A DNA stretch of 64,000 nucleotides, taken from NCBI GenBank assembly GCA_021847835.1, contig JAJZPR010000012.1, positions 1-64,000 on the forward strand. The letters run 5' to 3'. Within the stretch, counting starts at the first letter, position 1, and the number at the start of each line of letters is the position of its first letter. The position numbers were made by a program, and so were the translations under genes. The notes under the pieces were generated by a model. The model was not told the DNA's origin. It worked only from the letters and a program-made list of their open reading frames with translations, and made no database searches. Origin of the DNA: Pseudomonadota bacterium. Its GTDB lineage: Bacteria; Pseudomonadota; Gammaproteobacteria; Burkholderiales; Thiobacillaceae. Below, piece by piece: positions 17,691 to 26,238 of this stretch.

Positions 17691-18494
17691 TTACGGGGAC
17701 GGGTCGCAGGAGAGCGGCGGGCCCGTTCGGTGATGATAGCGGCTGGGTGACAGCCCGAAGTGGCGCTTGAAGGCATGTGTGAACGCGGCTTGAGAGCTAT
17801 ATCCGACTGCAGCGGCAACCCGGTTGAGCGGCCATGCTGTCTCTTGGAGCATGGCTGATGCTCGTTGCATGCGAAGTTCGAACACATACTGACCCGGTGT
17901 ACGGCCCGTATAATCTCGAAACGCCGCGTGAAATCGGCCAATACTGAGGTAGCTGAGTGCCGCGAGTTTACTGACAGAAATGCGCTGATCCAAATGGGAG
18001 CCAATATATTCCATGGCGGGCCCGAGACGCCGTGCAAGACGGATGGACTTGGCCGCATTCGTCGGGTGGCGACGGGCGAGCAACTCGGCGAGAAGCCCTG
18101 CAAACCTGCTCGAGAGCGTTGGATCCAGCGCATCGCGGGCTGACACAGCGCCAACGAGTCGGGCATAGTGATAGAGCCCTGCGTCCAGCGCGAAGAAGCC
18201 CGGTGTTTCCAGGAGGCGGCGGAGGTCATCCGACCAGTGGCCTGTGTTCAGGCGAGGCGGCAGGTCCACGACAACGAATCGGTTGTTGCCGACTCCGCGA
18301 AATGTATGCCGGAAGTCGCCGGGCACGATGGCGCCCTGCAATGCACGCGCCTCCCCGGATCGGCCTTCGATCTCGATCTCGAGAGCCCCGCTCAGCGGCA
18401 GGATGATTTGGTGGTGTGCGTGGCTGTGGCAGTGCTCGATCGCATCGTACTGCCGGACATCGGCAATGAAGGCATCACTTGGCGACGTTTCCAT
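17691..18494 (-). CDS. AraC-family transcriptional regulator
   Basis: The 267-residue protein has an N-terminal cupin-type sensing domain (HCHSHAHHQIILPLSGALEIEI near residues 21-42) and two C-terminal helix-turn-helix units, with ISVSKLAALSYLSIGRFHAAFRD and the signature RVAAAVGYSSQAAFTHAFKRHFG followed by SPSRYHH. It is oriented toward the methyltransferase and EamA genes, which it may control. It appears to be the first gene of an acquired cassette. Confidence 0.92.
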   Translation of the reverse strand: METSPSDAFIADVRQYDAIEHCHSHAHHQIILPLSGALEIEIEGRSGEARALQGAIVPGDFRHTFRGVGNNRFVVVDLPPRLNTGHWSDDLRRLLETPGFFALDAGLYHYARLVGAVSARDALDPTLSSRFAGLLAELLARRHPTNAAKSIRLARRLGPAMEYIGSHLDQRISVSKLAALSYLSIGRFHAAFRDYTGRTPGQYVFELRMQRASAMLQETAWPLNRVAAAVGYSSQAAFTHAFKRHFGLSPSRYHHRTGPPLSCDPSP

Positions 18495-18769
18495 GCTGTT
18501 CCTCCAAACCCGGCGCGGTCTGTTCCAAAGCGGCTAGGCGCTTCCGTGCCCCCATGACGATCAACGAGGAAAGTTGCCGCTGGTGCCCCGGCATGCGCTC
18601 ATGGTCACATCACACATCATACATTTAACCGGGGTCGGATACACATTATCACCATCCGCGCGGAAACAGCGGCCTGCCGCGCCGCTTTCGCTTAACTGGG
18701 TGCTGCTGCTCGCTGGCGCCGCGCAGATTTTGTGTCAGATTCCCGCCTGCGCTATTGTTTCCATTACCT
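18495..18769. other. Intergenic region between AraC gene and phosphatase gene
   Basis: No gene is visible. The region contains the divergent control sequences of the two flanking genes, including the candidate promoter at 18730-18758. Confidence 0.5.
18730..18758 (+). promoter_or_regulatory. Candidate sigma-70 promoter for the phosphatase gene
   Basis: TTGTGT, 17 bases, TATTGT. The expected start site would be within a few bases of the ATG at 18770, which would make a nearly leaderless message; this and the weak -10 keep confidence moderate. Confidence 0.4.
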
Positions 18770-19423
18770 ATGTCTCACGCATCCAATCCCATCACCACCC
18801 GCATCTGTTTCGTGCGTCACGGCGAAACCGACTGGAACGTGGAAAAGCGCATCCAGGGCCTGACCGATATTCCGCTCAACGAAAAGGGCCGCGCCCAGGC
18901 GCTGGCCATGGCATTCAACGCTGCGCATGTCAGCTTCAAGGCCATCTACAGCAGCGATCTCGTGCGCGCGGTCGATACCGCAAGGGCGCTGGCTGGGCGC
19001 GAAGGGCAGGAAGTGAAACTGCTGCCGCAATTGCGCGAACGCAATTTCGGCATCTTCCAGGGCATCACCGCGGCCGAGGGCGAAGCGCGCTATCCCGAGG
19101 CCTACAAGCTCTACACGGCGCGCGACCCGCACTACGATTTCGAGACCGGCGAGAGCATGCTCGACTTCGCCGCGCGCGTCGCCGATGCCGTGGACTGGAT
19201 GGTGCGCCACCACACCGGCCAGACCATCGCGGCGGTGACCCACGGTGGCGTGCTCGACATCCTGTTCCGCAAGGCCACCGGCCGGCCGCTCTCCATGCCG
19301 CGCGACTTCAAGATTCCCAACTGCGGCCTCAACTGGTTCCGCTTCGACGGGCAGGGCTGGCACCTGGAAAGCTGGGGCGACCGCCATCATCTGCAGAACG
19401 TGTTGACCGAAACGCCCGAGTAG
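18770..19423 (+). CDS. Histidine phosphatase / phosphoglycerate mutase-like protein
   Basis: The 217-residue protein has the catalytic RHG motif in CFVRHGETDWN and the second catalytic histidine in AAVTHGGVLDILF. SSDLVRAVDTARAL and LRERNFGIFQG are typical of the GpmB/CobC branch. GpmB-like proteins are usually phosphatases rather than true mutases. The start ATG 18770 is preferred over TTG 18755. It is followed directly by a relic of a true GpmA-type mutase. Confidence 0.88.
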   Translation: MSHASNPITTRICFVRHGETDWNVEKRIQGLTDIPLNEKGRAQALAMAFNAAHVSFKAIYSSDLVRAVDTARALAGREGQEVKLLPQLRERNFGIFQGITAAEGEARYPEAYKLYTARDPHYDFETGESMLDFAARVADAVDWMVRHHTGQTIAAVTHGGVLDILFRKATGRPLSMPRDFKIPNCGLNWFRFDGQGWHLESWGDRHHLQNVLTETPE

Positions 19424-19433
19424 CCATGTCCTC

Positions 19434-19601
19434 CATACTGGCCGCTGCGCCAGCCACGGCAATACCCTGCGCAGCCTGGCCATGCACGTCGAAGGTTTGA
19501 GCGCGGAAGCCATGGAGCGCGTCGAAATCGCCTCCGGCGTGCCGCTCATCTGTCGCTTTACTCCCGGCATCGAATGGGAAGACAGGGAATGGCTGGAGTA
19601 G
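19434..19601 (+). pseudogene. gpmA: 3' relic of a phosphoglycerate mutase gene
   Basis: The frame ending at TAG 19599-19601 reads CASHGNTLRSLAMHVEGL and later IASGVPLICRF, matching the C-terminal part of 2,3-bisphosphoglycerate-dependent mutase (HGNSLRAL and the IPTGVPLVYEF segment). Only about 55 codons remain, with no in-frame start, immediately after the GpmB-like gene. Either a deletion removed the first three quarters of gpmA, or the relic is part of a duplication. Confidence 0.75.
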
Positions 19602-19677
19602 GACAAACATCCGTATGCTATAAAGAGCCACGGTCGGAAGAAGGCTGGGTGAGTTGAACGCTGGGAGAGGAATCGCA

Positions 19678-20106
19678 ATGTCGAAGAAAATACTTGCAGG
19701 TTTCGCGCTTGCGATCTCGCTTGCCGCCTGCAGCGTCAGCCCCGAGGCAAAAAGAAAGCCCGACGCTTTTTCCTTCGGCTGGCCGAGGGAAGGCATCCGC
19801 GCCCAGATCGAATACCGAACCGTGCAGGCACCGCCATCCGGCACGGCCTGTGCGGGCAGCCTGCACATCGAGAATTACGGCCGCAAGCGCTATAGCGTGC
19901 TGATGTTCAACGTCAAGGTGTTTTCCGCAGCGAAGGAACTCATCGCCACCGACAGGTTTTCCCTCTCATCCAGTCTCAACCCTGGCGGCAAGGCCGAGAT
20001 TCCCTTCGATCCGCACAATCCGCTCAACCCGGTCGTGATGACGGCGGCCTACAGCGAATGCCCGAAGGAAATGGCTTTTGTCGATGTAAGGCTGGAAGCC
20101 TTCTGA
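19678..20106 (+). CDS. Small lipoprotein of unknown function
   Basis: The 142-residue product has a signal peptide and lipobox ISLAAC (cysteine at residue 18), so it is probably lipid-anchored, after which comes a mixed alpha/beta domain with no family I recognise. GGGAGAGG lies upstream of the ATG at 19678. A bidirectional terminator follows, shared with hupB. Confidence 0.75.
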   Translation: MSKKILAGFALAISLAACSVSPEAKRKPDAFSFGWPREGIRAQIEYRTVQAPPSGTACAGSLHIENYGRKRYSVLMFNVKVFSAAKELIATDRFSLSSSLNPGGKAEIPFDPHNPLNPVVMTAAYSECPKEMAFVDVRLEAF

Positions 20107-20143
20107 TTCGGCGCCCTGGGCAGGCGTTCCGCGGCAACTACAT

Positions 20144-20171
20144 AAAAAAACCGGCTGGGGCCGGTTTTTTT
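20144..20171. terminator. Bidirectional terminator between the lipoprotein gene and hupB
   Basis: AAAAACCGGC / GCCGGTTTTT with a four-base loop is flanked by A-runs on one side and T-runs on the other, so it can act for both converging genes. Confidence 0.9.
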
Positions 20172-20222
20172 GTTTGCGGCGCCGGAACCAGCGCATCGCC
20201 ATGCGCGGGCTCCGGAGGCTGT

Positions 20223-20516
20223 TTACTTCTTCTTGGCTTTCTTGCCGGCAACGGCGGCCTTGAAGCCGGCGCCCGGGGTGAAGCGGGGCACGGTGGTAGC
20301 GGCGATCTTGATTTCCTTGCCGGTCTGCGGGTTGCGGCCGGTGCGGGCGGCGCGCTTGGAGGATTTGAAGGTACCGAAACCGACGAGGGTCACGGTGTCG
20401 CCCTTGGACACGGCTTTCACGATGGAGTCGATGATGGCGTCGAGGGCCTTGCCGGCGGCGGCTTTGCTGATGTCGGCTCCCTGGGCCGCGGCATCGATCA
20501 GTTCAGATTTGTTCAT
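20223..20516 (-). CDS. hupB: DNA-binding protein HU-beta
   Basis: Nucleoid protein of 97 residues starting [25 protein letters not shown], with [14 protein letters not shown], the DNA-contacting arm [15 protein letters not shown], and a lysine-rich tail GKKAKKK. GGAGAA lies just before the ATG. The extra basic tail is seen in many betaproteobacterial HU proteins. Confidence 0.95.
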   Translation of the reverse strand: MNKSELIDAAAQGADISKAAAGKALDAIIDSIVKAVSKGDTVTLVGFGTFKSSKRAARTGRNPQTGKEIKIAATTVPRFTPGAGFKAAVAGKKAKKK

Positions 20517-20581
20517 GGGTTCTCCTTTGGTTGATGGAAGCCTGATGCTACCAGCGTTTCAGGCGATTGTGTGCGGTTGGG

Positions 20582-21262
20582 CTAGCGCAGGCGCTCAAAT
20601 TGTACCTGCGTGCGCAACTCACCCTCGAATAGTGTATCAATATTGAGCTGTCCGGCCTTCTGGCTGATGCGAAAGCCGTCCTGTTCGGGCGGCGAAATGT
20701 CGATAATCTGCAACAGTTTGGGCGGGTATTCCAGTTTCAGGGAAACATGCATGGGGTAGTAGCCATCCAGGAACTTGCGCATGTAGGGGCCGTTGTGGAG
20801 GGTGTAGTATCCCCCTCCGGCGTTCTTCAGGGCGCGGGTTTGCGCCGCCAGGCACAGGCGCGCGCCGGGCTTGACGTTGCGCATCTGCACCGAAGGGCCT
20901 TCCACCCAGGCTTCGTCGATGGCGCGGGATTCCAGCACCCGCAGGTTGCGGATGTAGCCCTCGCGGAAGGTGATCTGGGCGCGGGGCACGGCGTCCAGAT
21001 TGTCGTGGCACTGCTCCAGTTCTGTCCAGCCGCCGGCGAGGCTGTCCTCGGTGATGCGGATGCGGTTCTGGTGGTGGTGCACCGGCTTGCCGGGCGGGGT
21101 GGTGAGGAAAGTGAGTTCGCCCTCGTTGACTTCGGCGGCGCTCTTGCCGTTGAACCAGGCTTCCAACTCCTGCGCGTTCATGGGCGGAACCGGCGCGGCC
21201 CACGCCGAAGCGGGCAGACAGACTGCCAGGGCAAGGGCGATTCTGTGCAACGTCGGCATCAT
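20582..21262 (-). CDS. Secreted protein of unknown function
   Basis: From the ATG at 21262 the 226-residue product begins with a clear signal peptide (LHRIALALAVCLPASAWA followed by AP), so it is periplasmic or outer-membrane associated. The mature part has HHHQNRI, two cysteines (ECxHDN-like EQCHDN and RLCLAAQT) and a beta-rich pattern. I do not recognise the family. It is divergent from ubiB and may share its control region. An upstream in-frame ATG at 21295 is less likely because it would precede the signal peptide. Confidence 0.7.
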   Translation of the reverse strand: MMPTLHRIALALAVCLPASAWAAPVPPMNAQELEAWFNGKSAAEVNEGELTFLTTPPGKPVHHHQNRIRITEDSLAGGWTELEQCHDNLDAVPRAQITFREGYIRNLRVLESRAIDEAWVEGPSVQMRNVKPGARLCLAAQTRALKNAGGGYYTLHNGPYMRKFLDGYYPMHVSLKLEYPPKLLQIIDISPPEQDGFRISQKAGQLNIDTLFEGELRTQVQFERLR

Positions 21263-21366
21263 CAAAAAAGCGGCACGCAGGGCATTGGTTGGCATGAAAC
21301 GGCCAGAATGGCTTAATCTTAAAGGAAAATCCGGAATCCCCACTCTTGAGGCCATCGAAAATATAA

Positions 21367-23046
21367 ATGCTCTGGGAAACCATCACCGTCATACGCGACC
21401 TCCATCGCCTGCACGAAATCGCTTCCATCCTGATCCGCTACGGCTGGGGCGACCTGGTCCGGCTGCTGGGCCTGGCCCATGCGCTGGAGCGGGCCGGCCG
21501 CATCCTGCACTGGCAGACCACGACGGAGATTTCGCGTCTGGCTCCGGCGGTGCGCATCCGCATGGCGCTGGAGGAACTGGGCCCGACCTTCATCAAGTTC
21601 GGGCAACTGATGGCCACACGCGTGGACATGTTCCCGCCGGAGTGGATCACGGAATTCGAGAAGCTGCATCAGCGCGTGCCGCCTTCCGACTACACCCTCG
21701 TCCATGCCGAGCTGAGCCTGGCGTTGGGGCGCCCGCCGGAGGAGGTTTTCGCGAAGTTCGAGGCCGAGCCGATGGCCGCCGCCTCCATTGCCCAGGTGCA
21801 CCGGGCGGTGTTGCCGGACGGCACGGACGTGGTGGTCAAGGTGCGCAGGCCCGGCATCGAAGCCAAGATCGAGGCTGACCTGCGCATCCTGGAGCACATC
21901 GCGAAGCTGGTCGAAAGCGAGATGCCGGACATGCGCCGCTATCAGCCGGTGCGCATGATCGGCGAGTTCCGCCGTTCGATCCGGCGCGAACTCGACATGG
22001 TGCGGGAGGCGCGCAACATCGACAAGTTCGCGCGCAATTTCGCCCAGGACGAGAACGTCGTCATCCCCCGCGTGTACTGGGACTACACCTCGCATGCGGT
22101 CAACGTGCAGGAGGAAATCCGCGGCATCAAGGGCGTCAACCGCGAGATGCTCCGCGAGGCGGGGCTGGACCCCCTATTGCTGGGCTCGCGCGGCAGCGAC
22201 GTGGTGCTCAAGATGGTGCTGCTGGACGGCTATTTCCATGCCGACCCGCACCCCGGGAACATCATCTTCCTGACGGGCAACCGCATCGGCATCATCGATT
22301 TCGGCATGGTCGGGCACCTTACCGAGCGCCGCCGCAACGAGATCGTCGATCTGCTGCACGCGCTCGTGCTGCGGGACGAAAACGCCATCATGGAGGTGCT
22401 GCTGGACTGGGCCGGCGATGCCGAAGTCGACGAGTCCCGGCTCCTGCATGACATTTCCGAACTGGTGTTCAGCTACGATGATCTGAGAATCAAGGACATC
22501 AAAATCGGCGCGCTGCTGCAGGACATCACCACCATCATGCGCGACAACGCGCTGGTGCTGCCGGCGGATCTGACCCTGCTGTTCAAGACCTTCATCACCC
22601 TGGAAGGCCTGGGCCAGCAGTTGAACCCCGACTACCACATGGTCGACCAGATCCAGCCCTACATCGAGAAGGTGATCGCCGACCGCTATACGCCGCAGGC
22701 GCTGATGGCGCGCGGCCGCAAGGGGCTGCGCGAAATCGCCGGCATCGTGGCCGGGCTGCCGCGCGATCTTTCACACCTGCTGCGTGAGGCGCGGCGCGGG
22801 CGCATGCGCATCGATCTCGATCTCAAGCGGCTGGACCATTTCGGCCAGCAGTTGGACCGTGCCAGCAACCGCCTGACCATGGGCATCCTCACCGCCTCGC
22901 TGGTGATCGGCTCGTCCATCATCATGACGGTGGAGGGCGGGCCGACCCTGTTCGGCCTGCCGCTGTTCGGCTTGCTGGGATTCGTGATCGCCTTCTTCAA
23001 CAGCCTGTGGATCATTTTCTCCATCTGGCGCTCGGGAAAGCATTGA
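21367..23046 (+). CDS. ubiB: UbiB/ABC1-family ubiquinone biosynthesis protein
   Basis: Atypical protein-kinase-like ATPase needed for coenzyme Q synthesis. The 559-residue protein shows the UbiB KxGQ motif in TFIKFGQLMATR (residues 75-86), the Ala-rich nucleotide loop AAASIAQVHRA, the catalytic GYFHADPHPGNI and metal-binding IDFGMVG, and two C-terminal transmembrane segments near residues 500-555. The ATG has no clear ribosome binding site. Confidence 0.93.
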   Translation: MLWETITVIRDLHRLHEIASILIRYGWGDLVRLLGLAHALERAGRILHWQTTTEISRLAPAVRIRMALEELGPTFIKFGQLMATRVDMFPPEWITEFEKLHQRVPPSDYTLVHAELSLALGRPPEEVFAKFEAEPMAAASIAQVHRAVLPDGTDVVVKVRRPGIEAKIEADLRILEHIAKLVESEMPDMRRYQPVRMIGEFRRSIRRELDMVREARNIDKFARNFAQDENVVIPRVYWDYTSHAVNVQEEIRGIKGVNREMLREAGLDPLLLGSRGSDVVLKMVLLDGYFHADPHPGNIIFLTGNRIGIIDFGMVGHLTERRRNEIVDLLHALVLRDENAIMEVLLDWAGDAEVDESRLLHDISELVFSYDDLRIKDIKIGALLQDITTIMRDNALVLPADLTLLFKTFITLEGLGQQLNPDYHMVDQIQPYIEKVIADRYTPQALMARGRKGLREIAGIVAGLPRDLSHLLREARRGRMRIDLDLKRLDHFGQQLDRASNRLTMGILTASLVIGSSIIMTVEGGPTLFGLPLFGLLGFVIAFFNSLWIIFSIWRSGKH

Positions 23047-23050
23047 TATA

Positions 23051-23111
23051 GTCATCAGTCGTCAGTTATCAGTCATTGTGGCTTCGCTTTTACTGACGAC
23101 TGACGACTGAT
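23051..23111. repeat. CAGTCGTCAGT-type inverted repeat
   Basis: GTCATCAGTCGTCAGTTATC faces ACTGACGACTGACGACTGAT across a 16-base centre. It lies between the converging ubiB and GGDEF-EAL genes, and belongs to a class different from the CACAGAG family but with the same build of short repeated units in inverted arms. Confidence 0.8.
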
Positions 23112-23122
23112 TAACTGCCGTT

Positions 23123-25366
23123 TCAATTGAACAGGTTGACGACCTTGGCATCCGTGCGGGCCAGCGCATGCGGGGTATCGATGTGAAAGCCCTGGACATA
23201 GGAAAATCCGAGGCTGCTCACTTTCTGCAGCAGTGCCTCGCTTTCCACGCCTTCCGCAATCAGGGTGTAGCCCGCATCCCGCATCAGTCTCGCGAAATCA
23301 GCCACCACGATGCTGGCGCGATCCTCGTTTTTCAACTGGAGGATGAGGCTCATGTCGAACTTGATGATGTCCACCGGCAGGTCGGTGAGATAGCGCAGGG
23401 GAGAATAGCCGCTGCCGAAATCGTCGAGCGCGATCCTGAAGCCGCTGGTGCGCAGGATGCCCAGGAAATGCGTGATTTCCGCCAGTCGCGGAACCAGCGA
23501 GGTCTCGGTGATTTCGAGGATGAGCGGATGGCGCTCGGCATAGCGGATCAGTTCGATCAATTGCGCGATGACTTCCGGACGGTGCAGGCTTTGCGCCGAG
23601 AGATTGATCGACACCCCGACTCCCGGCGGGATGGTCTCGGAGTCAAGACTGGACTGAATGAGGCGGATGACCGTGAGATCGAATTCCGCTTCCAGCCTGC
23701 GGCTTTGCACCACCGGCAGGAAGCGGTCCGGCATGAGCAGGATGCCGTTGTGGCGGATGCGGGCCAGGGCCTCCAGATATTCGTGCCCGCCGGCAAGCGG
23801 CTGCATGCGCTGGAAATGGATTTCCAGCATCTCGGGCGCGGCCAGCGCCTGGTAGAGCGCATTGGTTTCCAGGCTGGCCACCAGCACGTCCTCGCTGCTG
23901 GCTTCGCCCTTGCGGTAGACCGCTATCTTCTTGTTGCCCGGCCGCTTGGCCTGGTACATGGCGGCATCGGCGTGCGCCTGCAGCCAGGTGATGTCCTCGC
24001 TCTTGCCGATTTCGTCAATGGCGATGCCGATGCTGATGGAGACGGGTTCCTGCACGCCCAGGCGGCGAAAATCCTCCTTGCGCACGCTGTCCAGGCAACG
24101 CTCGGCGATTTGCATGGCCGTGTGCTCGTCCGTCCCCCAGAGCAGGGTGGCGAATTCGTCGCCGCCGATGCGGTACAGTCTGTCGCCCGAGCGCATCACC
24201 TCGTTGACCGCGCCGGCGATGGTTTGCAGGACACAGTCGCCGACCTGGTGGCCGTAGGTGTCGTTGATGGGCTTGAAGTGGTCGCAGTCGAACAGCAGCA
24301 GGGCGATGGGCTCGCGATGCCCTGCCAGCGCCCTGACCAGGCTTGCCCAGTCTTCCTCGTATGCGCGGCGGTTGTAGAGTCCGGTCAGGGAATCCTGCAG
24401 CGCCTGCTGCTGGAAGGTGATGTTCCTGTTTTCCAGTTCCAGCCGCGCATTGCTCAGTTTCTGACGGTAGCTCTGGATCGATTGCCTGACCGTATCCAGT
24501 TCCTGCAGCAGGTAGGGTGATTCGAGTTCTTCAACATAATCCATGCGCACTTCGTCGGCCTGCAGGCTGCCGATGGCGTCGGCGAGCCTGACCAGGGGGC
24601 GGGCAAGCAGGCGCTGCACGAAAAGATAGGCGGTCACGGCCGAAACCAGCATGGCGATCGCGAGAACGATATAGATTTTCGTGACGGCTTCGCCGAGTGT
24701 CTCGATTTCATGCGAGGCGCTGATTTCGTAGCGCAGGAACTTGCCCAAATCCTGCAGCGCGATCGGCGAGGAGGCGGTCTGGCTGACTGTCAGTGTTTCC
24801 GGCACGAGGTAGTCGAAGCTGTGGAGGCGCTTCAGGGCCTGGACCAGATCAAAGCTCGCCTGCGCGTAGCCGAGCGGAGACTGCTGTCCTTCCGGCGCGT
24901 GGATCGGGAAGACGTGCGAGATGCGGGAAAGTCCCTTTTCCGGGTAATACAGGGTCTTGCCGGCCTCGGACGCTCCCGTTCTGGGATCGGCGTCGCCCGT
25001 GCCGCCTCCCGGCAGGATATTGCCGGCACTGTCATACAGATCGATATCGCTGAAAAGGGGCGAGATCTTCCCCGACTGCCGCACGCGTGAGGCTTTCCAG
25101 TAGCCGTAATAATGGGGGTTGGCAAGCGGCTGCTGGATTTCGTCCCAGTTCGTGATGATGTCGCCTTCGTGCCGCAGATGGTTGGAAAGCTCGACCAGCG
25201 CGCCGGCAAGCTCCTCCTGTGCCGCCTTCAGCCGCGAGCGCTCGATCTCGGCGCCGATTTCATGCAGCCGGTAAAGGCCGATGCCGCATAGCGCCACAAT
25301 GACGAGGCTCAGTACGATGAAGAATGCTGCCACCCAGTAAGTGATGGAAAACCGGGTTTTTTTCAT
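23123..25366 (-). CDS. CHASE4-GGDEF-EAL cyclic-di-GMP protein
   Basis: Membrane-bound 747-residue signalling protein. It has a first transmembrane helix (residues 8-30), a periplasmic CHASE4-like sensor (about 35-215), a second helix (about 230-252), a HAMP-like linker, a GGDEF domain with intact RIGGDEF near 402 and an upstream inhibitory RxxD (RSGD, five residues before), and an EAL domain with YLEALARIR, NLSAQSL, EITETSL, DDFGSGY, KFDMSL and AEGVES. Both cyclase and phosphodiesterase activity are possible. The start overlaps the upstream hydrolase stop (ATGA). A sigma-28-like promoter lies ahead of that operon. Confidence 0.94.
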   Translation of the reverse strand: MKKTRFSITYWVAAFFIVLSLVIVALCGIGLYRLHEIGAEIERSRLKAAQEELAGALVELSNHLRHEGDIITNWDEIQQPLANPHYYGYWKASRVRQSGKISPLFSDIDLYDSAGNILPGGGTGDADPRTGASEAGKTLYYPEKGLSRISHVFPIHAPEGQQSPLGYAQASFDLVQALKRLHSFDYLVPETLTVSQTASSPIALQDLGKFLRYEISASHEIETLGEAVTKIYIVLAIAMLVSAVTAYLFVQRLLARPLVRLADAIGSLQADEVRMDYVEELESPYLLQELDTVRQSIQSYRQKLSNARLELENRNITFQQQALQDSLTGLYNRRAYEEDWASLVRALAGHREPIALLLFDCDHFKPINDTYGHQVGDCVLQTIAGAVNEVMRSGDRLYRIGGDEFATLLWGTDEHTAMQIAERCLDSVRKEDFRRLGVQEPVSISIGIAIDEIGKSEDITWLQAHADAAMYQAKRPGNKKIAVYRKGEASSEDVLVASLETNALYQALAAPEMLEIHFQRMQPLAGGHEYLEALARIRHNGILLMPDRFLPVVQSRRLEAEFDLTVIRLIQSSLDSETIPPGVGVSINLSAQSLHRPEVIAQLIELIRYAERHPLILEITETSLVPRLAEITHFLGILRTSGFRIALDDFGSGYSPLRYLTDLPVDIIKFDMSLILQLKNEDRASIVVADFARLMRDAGYTLIAEGVESEALLQKVSSLGFSYVQGFHIDTPHALARTDAKVVNLFN

Positions 25367-26238
25367 CGGTTCAGTATGCCGAGCAGGGTTTCGAGCATGT
25401 CAAATTCGTGGGTGCCGTCCATGAAATGGGTGGCGTTCCTGATGTGGTGAATTTTCGCACCCGCCCCGGCCAGCCGCTTCCCCCAGCCTGCTTGCGGGAA
25501 TTTGTCCTTGCCGCCCAGAATGACCTCGGTGTGGGGGCCGCTGCGCTTGATGGCGGAAAGGATTCTGTTTTCGCCCCAGTGCTGGTAGCTGGCGTAACTG
25601 CGCGCAGGCGAGGCGTAGGCTTCGCAAAACGAAAGCGGAGCGCGAATCAGGCCGGCATCCAGGGCCTTGCTGGCCGCGCCTTTCGCGGCGCGGGGCGGTT
25701 TTGGCTCAAAAGCGATCGGCGCGCTGCCGATCATGCTGACGCCAACCAGCGTGAAATCCCGTTCGCGGTATTGTTCTTTCCAGGCCAGCAACTGCGTGGC
25801 CCCGAAACTGTGGCCGACGCCGATGATTTTCGTGTGGCCGCGCCCGCGCAGCCATTGCACCCACTGCTGGATCTCTCTCACATCGCCGTCCATGTCGTGC
25901 AGATGCAGCGCTTCGCAATCCAGGCTGTGCTTGCGATGGGAAATGCCGAGCGAAAGATTGGGGCTCAACACCGTGTAGTTTTCGTCGGTCAGCGCATCCG
26001 CAATGCTTTTGACGATGCCGAACTCGCGTGTTTGCAGAAATCCGTGCAACATGAGCACGGTGGGCTTGTCTGGCTTGCCCTGGCGGAATTCGGCGGTGGC
26101 GAAGATCTTGCCACCCGCATGAATTTCCACCACGGCCGCAGGTGTGGCGGGGACCAGCAGCAGGCCGGCCATGGCGACAAGCACCCTCGGCAGGCTGCCG
26201 GCCATCCGGTGAGCGCGCTGCGGTAACATGCGCATCAT
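25363..26238 (-). CDS. Secreted alpha/beta-hydrolase
   Basis: From the ATG at 26238 the product has 291 residues with a signal peptide (LPRVLVAMAGLLLVPATPAA), the oxyanion-hole segment VLMLHGFLQT, the nucleophile elbow GVGHSFGA, and a late histidine in RNATHFMDGTHEF. The fold is that of an alpha/beta-hydrolase, probably an esterase acting in the periplasm; substrate unknown. It is the first gene of a two-gene operon with the GGDEF-EAL protein and overlaps the divergent yoaA start by a few bases. Confidence 0.82.
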   Translation of the reverse strand: MMRMLPQRAHRMAGSLPRVLVAMAGLLLVPATPAAVVEIHAGGKIFATAEFRQGKPDKPTVLMLHGFLQTREFGIVKSIADALTDENYTVLSPNLSLGISHRKHSLDCEALHLHDMDGDVREIQQWVQWLRGRGHTKIIGVGHSFGATQLLAWKEQYRERDFTLVGVSMIGSAPIAFEPKPPRAAKGAASKALDAGLIRAPLSFCEAYASPARSYASYQHWGENRILSAIKRSGPHTEVILGGKDKFPQAGWGKRLAGAGAKIHHIRNATHFMDGTHEFDMLETLLGILNR

